A stretch of 64,000 bases of DNA from Pseudoduganella aquatica (GCF_009857595.1 NZ_WWCU01000008.1:62001-126000), one strand, 5' to 3'; counted from the stretch's first letter, positions 48,802 through 58,241 are shown. The notes: generated by a model from the sequence alone, not told the origin. Program-made: numbers and translations.

Positions 48802-49695
48802 ATGAGTCCCACACTGCGCCAGATGCGCGCCCTCGTCGCCATCGCCCGCACCGGCAGCTTTACGCTGGCCGCCGAATTGCTGAACCTGACGCAGTCCTCG
48901 CTGAGCGGCCAGATCAAGGAGCTGGAGCAGGTACTGGGCGTGAAGGTGGTGGAGCGCAACACGCGGCGCGCGCAGCTGTCCGAACTGGGACGCGAACTGT
49001 ATCCGCTGTTCGACAAGATGCTGCAGGACCTGGACGGCGCCATGGCCGACATTGCCAACCGCAAGGCGCTGAAAAAAGGCACGGTGCGCGTGGCGGCGCC
49101 GCAAATGATGGCCTGCACCCTGCTGCCGGAGGTGATCGCCGCCTACCGCGCGGCCTACCCGTCGGTGCAGGTGATGCTGGTGGACTGCCCGGTGGAGAAC
49201 GTGTCCGGCCGCGTGTTCAGCGGCGAGGTGGATTTCGGCATCGGTCCGGAGCGCGATCCGGCGGCAGAAATCGCGGCGCAGCTGCTGTTCGAGATGCCCT
49301 TCGTGCTGGTGCTGCCGGTGGCGCATCCGCTGGCGGGCAAGGACAGCGTGACCTGGGGCGATGTCAACGAGCATCCGCTGATCGCGCTGCAGGGCCAGTT
49401 CACCGAGCGCCTGCTGCGCGACGTGGCGCTCAATCCCTACAACGAAGTCACTTTCATGACCACCGCGCTGGCGATGGTGAACGCGGGCCTGGGCGTGACG
49501 GCCTGCCTGCCCTACGCGGAGCCCATGGTCAAGCTGTACGGCTTGCAGATGCGCTTGCTGCGCGAGCCGGAGCTGACGCGGCGCTTCTTTGTCTACACCA
49601 AGAGCGCGCGTTCGCTGTCGCCCGCCGCGCAGAGCTTTGCCGACTTCCTGTTCCAGTTCGTGGCGGCGCACGAGTGGAACATTCCGCAGTCCTGA
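48802..49695 (+). CDS. LysR-family transcriptional regulator, divergent to the VOC-fah-maiA operon
   Basis: A 297-residue LysR regulator: winged helix-turn-helix MRALVAIARTGSFTLAAELL, then NLTQSSLSGQIKELEQVLGV and EEQVLGVKVVERNTRRAQLS, then a periplasmic-binding-like effector domain (VRVAAPQMMACTLLPEVIAA, EVDFGIGPERDPAAEIAAQL). Divergent from the catabolic operon across 89 bases with a candidate dyad, so it probably controls that operon and itself in response to a pathway intermediate. Confidence 0.92.
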   Translation: MSPTLRQMRALVAIARTGSFTLAAELLNLTQSSLSGQIKELEQVLGVKVVERNTRRAQLSELGRELYPLFDKMLQDLDGAMADIANRKALKKGTVRVAAPQMMACTLLPEVIAAYRAAYPSVQVMLVDCPVENVSGRVFSGEVDFGIGPERDPAAEIAAQLLFEMPFVLVLPVAHPLAGKDSVTWGDVNEHPLIALQGQFTERLLRDVALNPYNEVTFMTTALAMVNAGLGVTACLPYAEPMVKLYGLQMRLLREPELTRRFFVYTKSARSLSPAAQSFADFLFQFVAAHEWNIPQS

Positions 49696-49702
49696 TTTTT
49701 TA

Positions 49703-50617
49703 CTAGGCCAGGCAACTGTTGCTTTCGTAGCCCAGCACCAGCTCGTCGAGCAGGCCGCGCACTGCGGGCACCAGGCCCCGGCGCGAGGGGAACACCGCAT
49801 GCACCAGGCGGAAAGGGAAATTAAGCTGCGGCAGCACGCGCTCGAGCAGGCCGCTGTCCAGGTCGGCTTGCACTTGGGCCTGCGGCAGCTGCGCCACGCC
49901 GAGGCCGTCGACGGCGGCCAGCTTCAGCGTGGGCATATCGTCCGTCACCATGCGCGGCGCATGCGTGACGGTGACGCTGGCGCCGGCCACATTGATAAAG
50001 TTCCACACGAATTTGTCGCCGGGGTGGGCCATGGCCAGCGTGGGCAGCTGCGCCAGCCCGGCCGCATCCGTGGGGCGCGGGTAGTGCGCGAACAGGCGCG
50101 GGCTGGCCACCAGGATGGGCTCGGAGCGCGCCAGCACGCGCACGGCCAGGTCGCTGTCGTCCAGCGGCGGCGTGCGCACGCGCAGCGCGATGTCTATGCC
50201 TTCTTCGATGACGTCGACGCGGCGGTTGGTGGCGTCGATGGCGATGCGCACCAGCGGATTGGCGGCCAGATAGGCGGAAATAATGCATCCCACGCCGTTT
50301 TGCAGCAGACCCAGCGGCGCGCTCAGGCGCACCAGCCCCTGCGGCGTGGAGCGGGTGCGCTCGATGGCGTCGCGCGCGGCCTGGGCCTCGGCCACCACGG
50401 CGGCGCAGTGGCGATAGTAGGTTTGGCCCGCTTCTGTGACGGAAATACGACGCGTGGTGCGGTTTAGCAGGCGCACGCCCAAATCCTTTTCCAGCGCTAC
50501 AATGTGCCTGCTGAGGCGGGACGCCTGCATGCCCAAAGCGGCCGCCGCCGCGCTGTAGCCGCCATGTTCGACAACTTTAGCGAACAAATACATGTCGTTA
50601 AGGTTTTCAGCCGCCAT
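49703..50617 (-). CDS. LysR-family transcriptional regulator, divergent to azoR
   Basis: A 304-residue LysR regulator. DNA-binding domain: MYLFAKVVEHGGYSAAAAAL, GMQASRLSRHIVALEKDLGV and RLLNRTTRRISVTEAGQTYY, of the YafC/DsdC-like subgroup with the RTTRRISVTEAG motif. The effector domain is normal (GLVRLSAPLGLLQNGVGCII). It ends seven bases before the end of the other LysR gene (convergent) and is divergent from the azoreductase gene, its likely target; regulators of this type next to azoR genes often respond to quinones. Confidence 0.92.
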   Translation of the reverse strand: MAAENLNDMYLFAKVVEHGGYSAAAAALGMQASRLSRHIVALEKDLGVRLLNRTTRRISVTEAGQTYYRHCAAVVAEAQAARDAIERTRSTPQGLVRLSAPLGLLQNGVGCIISAYLAANPLVRIAIDATNRRVDVIEEGIDIALRVRTPPLDDSDLAVRVLARSEPILVASPRLFAHYPRPTDAAGLAQLPTLAMAHPGDKFVWNFINVAGASVTVTHAPRMVTDDMPTLKLAAVDGLGVAQLPQAQVQADLDSGLLERVLPQLNFPFRLVHAVFPSRRGLVPAVRGLLDELVLGYESNSCLA

Positions 50618-50636
50618 TGTGTCACCCGGATTATTC

Positions 50637-50660
50637 TAATTTTGCAAAACTAATTTGCAT
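50637..50660. promoter_or_regulatory. Direct-repeat operator candidate in the LysR-azoR intergenic region
   Basis: TAATTTTGCA (50637-50646) and TAATTTGCAT (50651-50660) form a direct repeat at a 14-base step, and the outer TAAT/ATTA bases make a loose dyad. It is the most AT-rich part of the 110-base divergent region. Confidence 0.4.
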
Positions 50661-50727
50661 TATCACCTCTTTCGCGATGATTGTTGCAGGTATAAGCTGC
50701 CCGCATTCGTTTTTTATTGCGCTCATC

Positions 50728-51342
50728 ATGAATATCTTGCATATCGACTCAGCTTGCCTGGGCGACAACTCCGCTTCCAGGCAGCTGAGCGCCGCCGCCG
50801 TGGAAGCGCTACGCGCCGGCAACGAGCAGGCCTGCGTTATCTACCGCGACCTGTCGGCTTCGCCACTGTCGCATGTTAACGGTCCGCTGATGCAAGTAAT
50901 GCGGTCCGAATGGAACACCGCCCTGCCGATGAACGCGGAGCTGAGCGCCGAGGCACTGCTGTCCGAGTCCCTGCTGTCCGAATTCCTGGCGGCCGACGTG
51001 CTGGTGCTGGGCGCGCCGATGTTCAACCTGTCGGTGCCGTCCACGCTGAAAGCCTGGCTGGACCGCGTGCTGCAGCAGGGCCGCACCTATGACGTGGGCG
51101 CGGACGGCCGCACCGTGGGCCTGGCGGCGGGCAAGCGCGTGGTGCTGGTGTCGACGCGCGGCGGCCAGCCGCACGAAATGCTGGCCGACCACCAGGAGTC
51201 CTACCTCAAGGCGGTGTTCTCCATCATGGGCATTGCGCAGGTGGACGTGGTGCGCGCCGAAGGCATCGCGCTGGGCGCCGAGCTGCGCGCGCAGGCCATC
51301 CAGGGCGCACTGCGGCAGGCTGCCGAACTGCGCCCGGCCTGA
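50728..51342 (+). CDS. azoR: FMN-dependent NADH-azoreductase
   Basis: A 204-residue flavodoxin-fold oxidoreductase that reduces quinones and azo compounds with NADH. Start at MNILHIDSACLGDNSASRQL from ATG 50728; the upstream frame is not coding. FMN-binding landmarks: SACLGDNSASRQLS, APMFNLSVPSTLKAWLDRVL and VVLVSTRGGQ. Full family length. Divergent from a LysR gene. Confidence 0.93.
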   Translation: MNILHIDSACLGDNSASRQLSAAAVEALRAGNEQACVIYRDLSASPLSHVNGPLMQVMRSEWNTALPMNAELSAEALLSESLLSEFLAADVLVLGAPMFNLSVPSTLKAWLDRVLQQGRTYDVGADGRTVGLAAGKRVVLVSTRGGQPHEMLADHQESYLKAVFSIMGIAQVDVVRAEGIALGAELRAQAIQGALRQAAELRPA

Positions 51343-51390
51343 TAGCGCTACAGCGCTGGGCAGTACGGCGCGGTTCGCTATAATTCAGCC

Positions 51391-51969
51391 ATGTCAGCCA
51401 ACACGATCGCGATCAACCAGCAGATGGACTTCACCGGTCACGCCAGCGTGTGGGTGTTCGGCTACGGTTCGCTGATCTACAAGGCGGACTTCCCCTACCT
51501 GCAGCGGCGCCCGGCCCATATCGAAGGCTGGTCGCGCCGTTTCTGGCAGGGTTCGCACGACCATCGCGGCACGCCGGCCGCGCCGGGGCGGGTGGTCACC
51601 ATCATCCCCGAGGCCGGCGCGGTCTGCCACGGCATGGCCTACCTGATTACACCGGAAGTGTTCGGCCACCTGGACTACCGGGAGAAAAACGGCTACCTGC
51701 GGGTGGCCGTGGAGATGGCGTTCGACGACGTGGAAGGCGACGCGGCCGAAGGCGTGGTCTATGTGGCGCGGGAAGACAACGAAGCCTTCCTGGGCGAAGC
51801 GAGCGAAGAAGAAATCGCCCGCCACATCGCGCGCTCCGCCGGCCCCAGCGGCCCCAACAGCGACTACCTCACCCACCTGGCCCTGGCCCTGCGCGAGTTG
51901 GGCAAGCACGACGCCCACGTCTTCGCCATCGAACAATACCTGGTGGAGCTGATCGCCTCGCGCACCTGA
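51391..51969 (+). CDS. ChaC-like gamma-glutamylcyclotransferase
   Basis: A 192-residue protein of the ChaC family, which splits glutathione to 5-oxoproline and Cys-Gly. The substrate-binding YGSL motif is at 25-28 (WVFGYGSLIYKADFPYLQ) and the catalytic glutamate is Glu98 in HLDYREKNGYLRV. GRVVTIIPEAGAVCHGMAYL completes the fold. Monocistronic. Start supported by similarity beginning near VWVFGYG, with the ATG at 51391 the only upstream candidate. Confidence 0.92.
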   Translation: MSANTIAINQQMDFTGHASVWVFGYGSLIYKADFPYLQRRPAHIEGWSRRFWQGSHDHRGTPAAPGRVVTIIPEAGAVCHGMAYLITPEVFGHLDYREKNGYLRVAVEMAFDDVEGDAAEGVVYVAREDNEAFLGEASEEEIARHIARSAGPSGPNSDYLTHLALALRELGKHDAHVFAIEQYLVELIASRT

Positions 51970-52006
51970 GTGGCGTGCTCACAGCAGCGGCAACAGCCCT
52001 GTCGCC

Positions 52007-53164
52007 TCAGAACAGATCCATCTGCCCCGCCGCGGCGGCGGCTTTGGCTTTGGCGCCGGCCGGGGGCACTACCTGGGGACGCTTGAACTGGCTGGCGTCG
52101 AGCTGGCGGAAGCGGCTGCCGCGCTTTTCCATGCCGAAGCGGCGGATCGCTTTTTCGGCGCGCTGGCGTATCAAATCGGCCCACACGCCCTCGCCTTTCA
52201 TGCGCTTGCCGAAGTCGCTTTCGTAGTCCTTGCCGCCGCGCATGTCGCGCACGCGGTTCATCACGCGCTGGGCGCGGTCGGGGAAATGCGCCTCCAGCCA
52301 TTGCTGGAACAGCGGGTTCACCTCCCACGGCAGCCTGAGCACGATGTAGTTGGCGTGCATGGCCCCCGCCTTGAACGCCGCCTCCATCACCCGTTCCAGG
52401 TCCGGCTCGGTCACGAAGGGGATGACCGGCGCAATGCTCACGCCGACCGGAATGCCCGCGTCGGCCAGCATGCGGATGGTGCGCAGGCGCCGCGCCGGGG
52501 CGGCCGCGCGCGGCTCCAGCGTGCGCGCGATGGCCGGGTCCAGCGTGGTGATGGTGATGGCGGCCGAAGCCTGCCCTTTGGCCGCCATGGCGGACAGCAG
52601 GTCGATGTCGCGCTCGATCAGCGCGGACTTGGTGATCAGCCCCACCGGATGCCCGCACTCGTGCAGCACCTCCAGCACGCGCCGCGTGATGCGCAGGCCG
52701 CGCTCGCAGGGCTGGTAGGCGTCCGTATTGACGCCCAGCGCGATCGGCTCGGGCACATAGGACGGCCGCGCCAGCTCCTGCCGCAGCAGTTCGGGCGCGT
52801 TCACCTTGGCGAAGATCTTGCTCTCGAAATCCATGCCCGGCGACAGGCCCAGGTAGCTGTGCGTGGGCCGCGCAAAGCAGTAAATGCAGCCGTGCTCGCA
52901 GCCCCGGTAGGGATTGAGCGACACGTCGAAGGGCACGTCCGGCGAACTGTTGCGGGTGAGGATGGATTTGGCGATCTCGTCCGTGACGTGCGTCTTCCAC
53001 ACGCGCGGCTCGCCGTCCTCCTCCTGCTCCCAGCCATCATCGAACTGCTCGCGGCCGTGCATTTCGTAGCGGCCCTGCAGATTGCTGACCGCGCCGCGCC
53101 CTTTCTGCGCCCGCAGCGGCGCCGGCGGCAGCATGGCTTGCCCTTCAAGCTGTTCGTCGTCCAT
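52007..53164 (-). CDS. PA0069-family radical SAM protein (SplB-like)
   Basis: A 385-residue radical S-adenosylmethionine enzyme. The 4Fe-4S ligands are Cys89, Cys93 and Cys96 in RGCEHGCIYCFARPTHSYLG (C-x3-C-x2-C). The GMDFESKIFAKVNAPELLRQ, LITKSALIERDIDLLSAMAA and TITTLDPAIARTLEPRAAAP segments are diagnostic for the PA0069 family, related to spore photoproduct lyase and other DNA-repair radical SAM proteins. The natural substrate is not established. A near-perfect LexA box lies 22 bases upstream of the start codon (53187-53206), which ties the gene to the SOS response and supports a DNA-repair role. Confidence 0.92.
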   Translation of the reverse strand: MDDEQLEGQAMLPPAPLRAQKGRGAVSNLQGRYEMHGREQFDDGWEQEEDGEPRVWKTHVTDEIAKSILTRNSSPDVPFDVSLNPYRGCEHGCIYCFARPTHSYLGLSPGMDFESKIFAKVNAPELLRQELARPSYVPEPIALGVNTDAYQPCERGLRITRRVLEVLHECGHPVGLITKSALIERDIDLLSAMAAKGQASAAITITTLDPAIARTLEPRAAAPARRLRTIRMLADAGIPVGVSIAPVIPFVTEPDLERVMEAAFKAGAMHANYIVLRLPWEVNPLFQQWLEAHFPDRAQRVMNRVRDMRGGKDYESDFGKRMKGEGVWADLIRQRAEKAIRRFGMEKRGSRFRQLDASQFKRPQVVPPAGAKAKAAAAAGQMDLF

Positions 53165-53184
53165 GGTGCCCTCGATGGTGGTTG

Positions 53185-53208
53185 AATACTGTGTTTATAT
53201 ACAGTATT
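53185..53208 (-). promoter_or_regulatory. LexA (SOS) box upstream of the radical SAM gene
   Basis: TACTG-TGTTTATATA-CAGTA (53187-53206) matches the LexA consensus CTGT-N8-ACAG, with AT-rich centre and flanking symmetric bases extending the arms to AATACTGT...ACAGTATT. It lies 22 bases from the ATG of the PA0069-family gene and 120 bases upstream of the divergent chemoreceptor gene, so control of the former is most likely. Confidence 0.9.
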
Positions 53209-53326
53209 CTATGCCTGATGGCGCGTCGGCGCAATGGTGGATATTGGTGATAATTGGAGAGAATGTGTCGCAAGGCGGCAGCGCATAATTAACGAGGTCA
53301 CCCGATAAAACCGACAGGGAATTCCC

Positions 53327-55507
53327 ATGCTGAAAAACCTGAAGATCGCCACCCGCCTCGGCTTAGGCTTTGGCAGCGTTGTTGTGCTGCTATTGATTTT
53401 GTCCGTCATCAGTGTCCAGCGCCTGGGCACGGTCAACGAAAGCAGCCGCGTCATGTACGAGGAGCACTATGCCAAGGTCGTCCTGATCAACGAGGTATTG
53501 AAAGACAGCATGGACAACGCGCGCCAGATGCGCAATATGCTGCTCTCCAGCAGCGACGCCGAGGTCGACAAGTACCGCCGCCTGGTGGACACCAATCGCG
53601 GCGAGATGAACGAAGGCCTGGCCAAAGTGCAAAAGCTGCTCAGCACGGAAGCGGGCAAGCAGATGTACAAGACCATCCTCGACAAGCGCGAGCTGGTGGC
53701 GGCCAAGTACGAGCCCTTCTACGCGCTGGTGAAGTCGGACCGCAAGGGCGCGATCGACTACCTGAAAACCGAGTTCGCCCCCACCAACGACCAGTTCTGG
53801 CAGGCGCTCGAGGCCTTGGCCAAATCGCAAGGCGAGCTGATGGACAAGGCCGCCGACGATGCCACCGCCACCTATGAATCCACCCGCACGCTGGTAATCG
53901 CACTGGCAGCCGGGGCCATACTGCTGGCGGTGGGGATCGCGGCCTGGATCACCCTCAGCATCGTGCGGCCGATCCGGCAGGCGGTGCAGGTGGCCGAGCG
54001 GCTGGAGGCCGGCGACCTGTCGATCGACATCAAGGACGAGTCCAGGGACGAAACCGGCCAGCTGCTGCGCGCCATGCGCAACCTGGTGGCCAAGCTGAAC
54101 CAGGTGATCTCCGGCCAGAAACGCGCGGTGGAAGCGGCCAACCGGGGCAATTTCGAGGTCCGCATCGACTTGACCGGCCTGCAGGGCTTCCAGCAGGAGC
54201 TGGGCGCGGGCCTGAACCAGCTGATGGAGACCACCGGCGCCAGCATCGCCGACGTGGTGCGCGTGATGGGGGCGCTGTCGGAAGGCGACCTGAGCAAGAC
54301 CATCACCAAGCCCTACGAGGGCGAATTCGACGAGCTGAAGCGCTTTGCCAACAACACGGTGAACAAGCTGAGCCAGGTGATCGAGGGCCAGCAGCGCGTG
54401 GTGGGCGCGGCCAACCAGGGCAACTTCGAAGCGCGCGTGGAGCTGACCGGGCTGCAGGGCTTCCAGAAGGAGCTGGGCGAAGGCCTGAACCGGCTGATGG
54501 CCACCACCGGCGCCAGCATTGCGGACGTGGTGCGCGTGATGGGCGCGCTGGCGGATGGCGACCTGAGCAAGACCATAGACAAACAGTACGAGGGGAGTTT
54601 CGCCGAACTGAAGGAATACGCCAACAACACCATGGCCAAGCTGCTGCAGGTGGTCACCGAGGTCAACTCGGGCGCTCAGTCGCTGGCCAGCGCGTCCGAG
54701 CAGGTCAGCGCGACGGCGCAGGCGCTGTCGCAGGCGTCCAGCGAACAGGCGGCCAGCGTGGAGGAAACCAGCGCGTCCATCGAGCAGATGACCTCCTCCA
54801 TCGCCCAGAACACCGACAACGCCAAGGCCACCGACGGCATGGCGGCCAAGGCCTCGCAGGAGGCCACCGAGGGCGGCGAGGCGGTCGACGCCACCGTGGC
54901 GGCGATGAAGCAGATCGCGCGCAAGATCGGCATCATCGACGACATCGCCTACCAGACCAATCTGCTGGCGCTGAACGCGGCCATCGAGGCGGCGCGGGCC
55001 GGCGAGCACGGCAAGGGCTTCGCCGTGGTGGCGGCCGAGGTGCGCAAGCTGGCCGAGCGCAGCCAGGTGGCGGCGCAGGAGATCGGCGAGGTGGCCACCA
55101 ATAGCGTGGAGCTGGCCGAACGGGCCGGCATCCTGCTGGAGCAGATGGTGCCGAACATCAAGAAAACGTCGGGGCTGGTGCAGGAGATTGCCGCCGCGTC
55201 CGAGGAGCAGTCGGCCGGCGTGGCGCAGATCAATTCTGCCGTGAACCAGCTCAGCCAGACCACGCAGCAGAACGCCAGCAGTTCGGAGGAGCTGGCCGCC
55301 ACCGCCGAGGAGATGAGCGGCCAGGCCGAACAGCTGCAGCAGACCATGGGCTTCTTCAAGGTGAACGCCGCGCCGCAGCGCCGGCAGGCCCCCGCCCCGG
55401 CCGCGCGCAGGCCGGCCCCCGTCAAAATGTTGCGCAGCAAGGAAGTCTATCCATCCCTGGCCCAGCAGGGCGAGGACATGGACGAGGCGGAGTTCGTGCG
55501 CTTCTGA
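53327..55507 (+). CDS. Methyl-accepting chemotaxis protein with tandem HAMP-like 91-residue repeats
   Basis: A 726-residue chemoreceptor. Helix 1 ([20 protein letters not shown]), a four-helix-bundle periplasmic domain (about 35-185), helix 2 ([20 protein letters not shown], about 188-210), HAMP, then two near-identical 91-residue units at residues 256-346 and 347-437 (DNA 54092-54364 and 54365-54637), each containing [15 protein letters not shown] and [21 protein letters not shown]. These are poly-HAMP signal relays. The methyl-accepting signalling hairpin has the tip [20 protein letters not shown] near 540. A sigma-28-like -10 (CCCGATAA, 53301-53308) lies 19 bases before ATG without a clear -35. 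Confidence 0.92.
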   Translation: MLKNLKIATRLGLGFGSVVVLLLILSVISVQRLGTVNESSRVMYEEHYAKVVLINEVLKDSMDNARQMRNMLLSSSDAEVDKYRRLVDTNRGEMNEGLAKVQKLLSTEAGKQMYKTILDKRELVAAKYEPFYALVKSDRKGAIDYLKTEFAPTNDQFWQALEALAKSQGELMDKAADDATATYESTRTLVIALAAGAILLAVGIAAWITLSIVRPIRQAVQVAERLEAGDLSIDIKDESRDETGQLLRAMRNLVAKLNQVISGQKRAVEAANRGNFEVRIDLTGLQGFQQELGAGLNQLMETTGASIADVVRVMGALSEGDLSKTITKPYEGEFDELKRFANNTVNKLSQVIEGQQRVVGAANQGNFEARVELTGLQGFQKELGEGLNRLMATTGASIADVVRVMGALADGDLSKTIDKQYEGSFAELKEYANNTMAKLLQVVTEVNSGAQSLASASEQVSATAQALSQASSEQAASVEETSASIEQMTSSIAQNTDNAKATDGMAAKASQEATEGGEAVDATVAAMKQIARKIGIIDDIAYQTNLLALNAAIEAARAGEHGKGFAVVAAEVRKLAERSQVAAQEIGEVATNSVELAERAGILLEQMVPNIKKTSGLVQEIAAASEEQSAGVAQINSAVNQLSQTTQQNASSSEELAATAEEMSGQAEQLQQTMGFFKVNAAPQRRQAPAPAARRPAPVKMLRSKEVYPSLAQQGEDMDEAEFVRF

Positions 55508-55524
55508 GCGGCCCCGGCACCCAG

Positions 55525-55556
55525 CCCGCCCTGCATCCCCGCAGGGCGGGGATTTC
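55525..55556 (+). terminator. Terminator hairpin after the chemoreceptor gene
   Basis: Perfect ten-base stem CCCGCCCTGC (55525-55534) / GCAGGGCGGG (55541-55550), six-base loop, followed by GATTTCG. The T-run is short, so termination may be incomplete. It lies 18 bases past the stop codon. Confidence 0.65.
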
Positions 55557-55713
55557 GCCGCCAGCCCGCTAGCTGGTATCATGCGCATTGTCCCAGGCGC
55601 ACGTGCGCCCGGCGCCCCGCGCCGCGCACGCTCTCCGATGTCACCAACACCGCCAGCCCATGGCCGCGCTCCCTGCTGCGGCGGGCTGATTTTTGACCCG
55701 AATTGACCACAAC

Positions 55714-56349
55714 ATGACCAATACCAACACCAACCTGCCCTCGCTGGGAAGCCGCATCGCGCTCGCCTTCGGCACTTTCTTCCGCACCCTGTCGGACCCG
55801 CAGTTCGCCGCCCGCCTGCAGCGCATCAACCAGCGCGTGGCCGGCGCCACGGCCGCAGCACCGGCTGCCGCACCGACCGCAGCACCAACGGCTGCACCGA
55901 CTGCTGCACCAACGGCAGCCCCTACCGCAGCTCCCACCGCGCCGCCGGCCCCGGTGATCCTACGCGAAGCCACGCCGGACGCCGCGCTGCAGCTGCTTAG
56001 CCTGCTGCAGCGCGAAGCGCGCCTGATCGACTTCACCCAGGAAAACCTGAGCGCCTACGCAGACGCCGACATCGGCGCCGCCGCGCGCGTGGTGCACGAA
56101 GGCTGCGCCAAGGTGCTGCGCGAACACTTCACCATCGAGCCTGTGCGCGCGGAAGCCGAAGGCTCGCGCGTCACGCTGGAGGAAGGCTTCGACGCCGCCG
56201 CCGTGCGCTTGACCGGCAACGTGGTCGGCAAAGCCCCGTTCAAGGGCAGCCTGAGCCATCGCGGCTGGCGCGCCACCAGCGTGCGCCTGCCGAAACTGGC
56301 CGAAGCGCATGACGCCAAGGTACTGGCCCCGGCGGAGGTGGAACTGTGA
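55714..56349 (+). CDS. DUF2760 protein, first gene of a chaperone-like operon
   Basis: A 211-residue protein. The N-terminal part (LGSRIALAFGTFFRTLSDPQ) is a short amphipathic segment; residues about 45-80 are an Ala-Pro-Thr repeat encoded by a 12-base tandem repeat (55852-55945). The DUF2760 core (about 85-211) runs ALQLLSLLQREARLIDFTQE, ARVVHEGCAKVLREHFTIEP and FKGSLSHRGWRATSVRLPKL, with a conserved Cys and a GWRA motif. TTG 55693 is an upstream alternative start; the ATG 55714 fits family similarity. Its stop overlaps the Hsp70 gene start (GTGA). DUF2760 genes are known to occur with Hsp70-like genes, and the partnership appears fixed; the function is not known. Confidence 0.85.
   Translation: MTNTNTNLPSLGSRIALAFGTFFRTLSDPQFAARLQRINQRVAGATAAAPAAAPTAAPTAAPTAAPTAAPTAAPTAPPAPVILREATPDAALQLLSLLQREARLIDFTQENLSAYADADIGAAARVVHEGCAKVLREHFTIEPVRAEAEGSRVTLEEGFDAAAVRLTGNVVGKAPFKGSLSHRGWRATSVRLPKLAEAHDAKVLAPAEVEL
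55852..55945. repeat. 12-bp tandem repeat encoding an Ala-Pro-Thr linker
   Basis: About seven imperfect copies of a unit close to GCACCGACCGCA encode repeated Ala-Pro-Thr-Ala inside the DUF2760 gene. Because the unit is a multiple of three, copy-number change would alter linker length without shifting frame. Confidence 0.75.
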
Positions 56350-58232
56350 ACGGCGATATGAACAACAACGCGAACAGCCCGCGCTACGCCATCGGCATCG
56401 ACCTGGGCACCACGCACAGCGCGCTGTCCTATGTGGACCTGCAGGCCAGCGAAGGCGAGAAAACCGCGCAGTCCGTGCTGGGCGTGCCGCAGCTGACCGC
56501 GCCGGGCACGGTGGAAGAACTGCCGCTGCTGCCGTCCTTCCTCTACCTGCCGCATCCGGACGAAATGGCGCCGGGCCAGCTGGCGCTGCCCTGGCAGGCC
56601 GACGGACAGGGCGCATCGCCATCCGCCGTGGCCGGCGAAATGGCGCGCAGCCGTGGCGCCACCACGCCGATCCGCCTGGTCTCGAGCGCCAAGAGCTGGC
56701 TGTGCCACCCCGGCGTGGACCGCCGTGCCGCCATCCTGCCGAACGACGCGCCGGAAGAAGTGACGCGCGTGTCGCCGCTGGAGGCGTCCACCCGCTACCT
56801 GTCGCACCTGCGCCAGGCCTGGGACGCGGCGCATCCGGACGCGCCATTCACCGAGCAGGCAGTCACCGTCACCATACCGGCCTCCTTCGACCCGGCCGCG
56901 CGCGAGCTGACCGCCGACGCGGCCAAGGCCGCCGGCTATCAGGCACTGACGCTGCTGGAAGAGCCGCAGGCGGCGCTGTACAGCTGGATCCAGGGCAGCG
57001 AAGGCCGCTGGCGCAAGGAAGTCAAGCCGGGCGACATCATCCTGGTGGTGGACGTGGGCGGCGGCACCAGCGACTTCTCGCTGATCGCCGTGCTGGAACG
57101 CGACGGCGTGCTGGAACCGCACCGCGTGGCGGTGGGCGACCATATCCTGCTGGGCGGCGACAATATGGACCTGGCGCTGGCCCACCTGGTGGCGCGCAAG
57201 CTGGCCGCCAACGGCACGCAGCTGGACGCGTGGCAGCTGCGCGCCCTCACCTACGGCTGCCGCGCCGCCAAGGAAGCCCTGCTGGCCGACGCCAGCGTGG
57301 AGAGCTGGCCCATCGTGGTGCCGAGCCGCGGCTCGAGACTGATCGGCGGTTCCATCCGCACCGAGCTGACCCGCACCGAAGTGACGACCTTCATCCTGGA
57401 CGGCTTCTTCCCGCAAGTGGAAGCGTCCGCCCGTCCCGCCGTGCGCACCCGCGCCGGCCTGACGCAGCTTGGCCTGCCGTACGCGCAGGACGCGGGCGTC
57501 ACGCGCCACCTGGCCTCCTTCCTGGCGCGCCAGCTGGGCGCCACCAGCGAGCTGCAAGGCTACGAAGGCAAGCAGAATCCGGACGCGACCTTCCTGCATC
57601 CCACCGCCGTGCTGTTCAACGGCGGCGTGTTCAAGTCCGAGCTGCTGGCCAAGCGCGTGATGGACACCATCAACGACTGGCTCTACCTGGAAGGCGCGGA
57701 ACCTGCGCGCATGCTGGGCGGCGCGGACCTGGACCTGGCCGTGGCGCGCGGCGCGGCCTACTACAGCTACGTGCGCCGTGGCAGCGGCGTGCGCATCCGT
57801 GGTGGCACTGCGCGTTCCTACTACGTGGCGGTGGAGTCGTCCATGCCTGCCATCCCGGGCATGGACCCGCCTATCCAGGCGCTGTGCGTGGCGCCGTTCG
57901 GCATGGAGGAAGGCAGCGAGATGGAACTGCCAGGCCAGGAATTCGGCCTGGTGGTCGGCGAACCGGTGGACTTCCGCTTCTTCGGCTCGTCCACCCGCCG
58001 CCAGGACCAGATCGGCGAGCTGCTGGACTTCTGGGGTCCGGAAGAACTGGTGGAGCTGAACGCGATCCAGATGACGCTGTCGCCGGAAGGGCGCCAGCCG
58101 GGCGACGTGGTGCAGGTGCGCCTGCACGCGCAGGCTACCGAATCGGGCACGCTGGAGCTGCTGGCCGTCTCCAACGATAATGGCCAGCGCTGGAAGGTGG
58201 AGTTCGACGTCCGCGCAGCCACTGCGGAGTAA
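56346..58232 (+). CDS. Hsp70-family protein, short form
   Basis: A 628-residue Hsp70-type ATPase. GTG start at 56346 with GGAGG seven bases before it overlaps the DUF2760 stop; ATG 56358 is an alternative. Nucleotide-binding features: phosphate-1 loop IGIDLGTTHSALSYV (residues 16-30), the phosphate-2 loop VVDVGGGTSDFSLIAV near 234-248 and an adenosine-loop equivalent LFNGGVFKSELLAKRVMD. The C-terminal part is a beta domain (QPGDVVQVRLHAQATESG, LLAVSNDNGQRWKVEFDV) without the alpha-helical lid of DnaK. It differs from HscA and DnaK and lacks a DnaK-type lid and EEVD-like tail. Probably works with the longer Hsp70 gene behind it. Confidence 0.88.
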   Translation: MNGDMNNNANSPRYAIGIDLGTTHSALSYVDLQASEGEKTAQSVLGVPQLTAPGTVEELPLLPSFLYLPHPDEMAPGQLALPWQADGQGASPSAVAGEMARSRGATTPIRLVSSAKSWLCHPGVDRRAAILPNDAPEEVTRVSPLEASTRYLSHLRQAWDAAHPDAPFTEQAVTVTIPASFDPAARELTADAAKAAGYQALTLLEEPQAALYSWIQGSEGRWRKEVKPGDIILVVDVGGGTSDFSLIAVLERDGVLEPHRVAVGDHILLGGDNMDLALAHLVARKLAANGTQLDAWQLRALTYGCRAAKEALLADASVESWPIVVPSRGSRLIGGSIRTELTRTEVTTFILDGFFPQVEASARPAVRTRAGLTQLGLPYAQDAGVTRHLASFLARQLGATSELQGYEGKQNPDATFLHPTAVLFNGGVFKSELLAKRVMDTINDWLYLEGAEPARMLGGADLDLAVARGAAYYSYVRRGSGVRIRGGTARSYYVAVESSMPAIPGMDPPIQALCVAPFGMEEGSEMELPGQEFGLVVGEPVDFRFFGSSTRRQDQIGELLDFWGPEELVELNAIQMTLSPEGRQPGDVVQVRLHAQATESGTLELLAVSNDNGQRWKVEFDVRAATAE

Positions 58233-58241
58233 CGCCAGCGC

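Noticed and set aside
53301..53308. Sigma-28 promoter for the chemoreceptor
   Set aside because: CCCGATAA resembles the -10 but no TAAA-type -35 is found at the right spacing.
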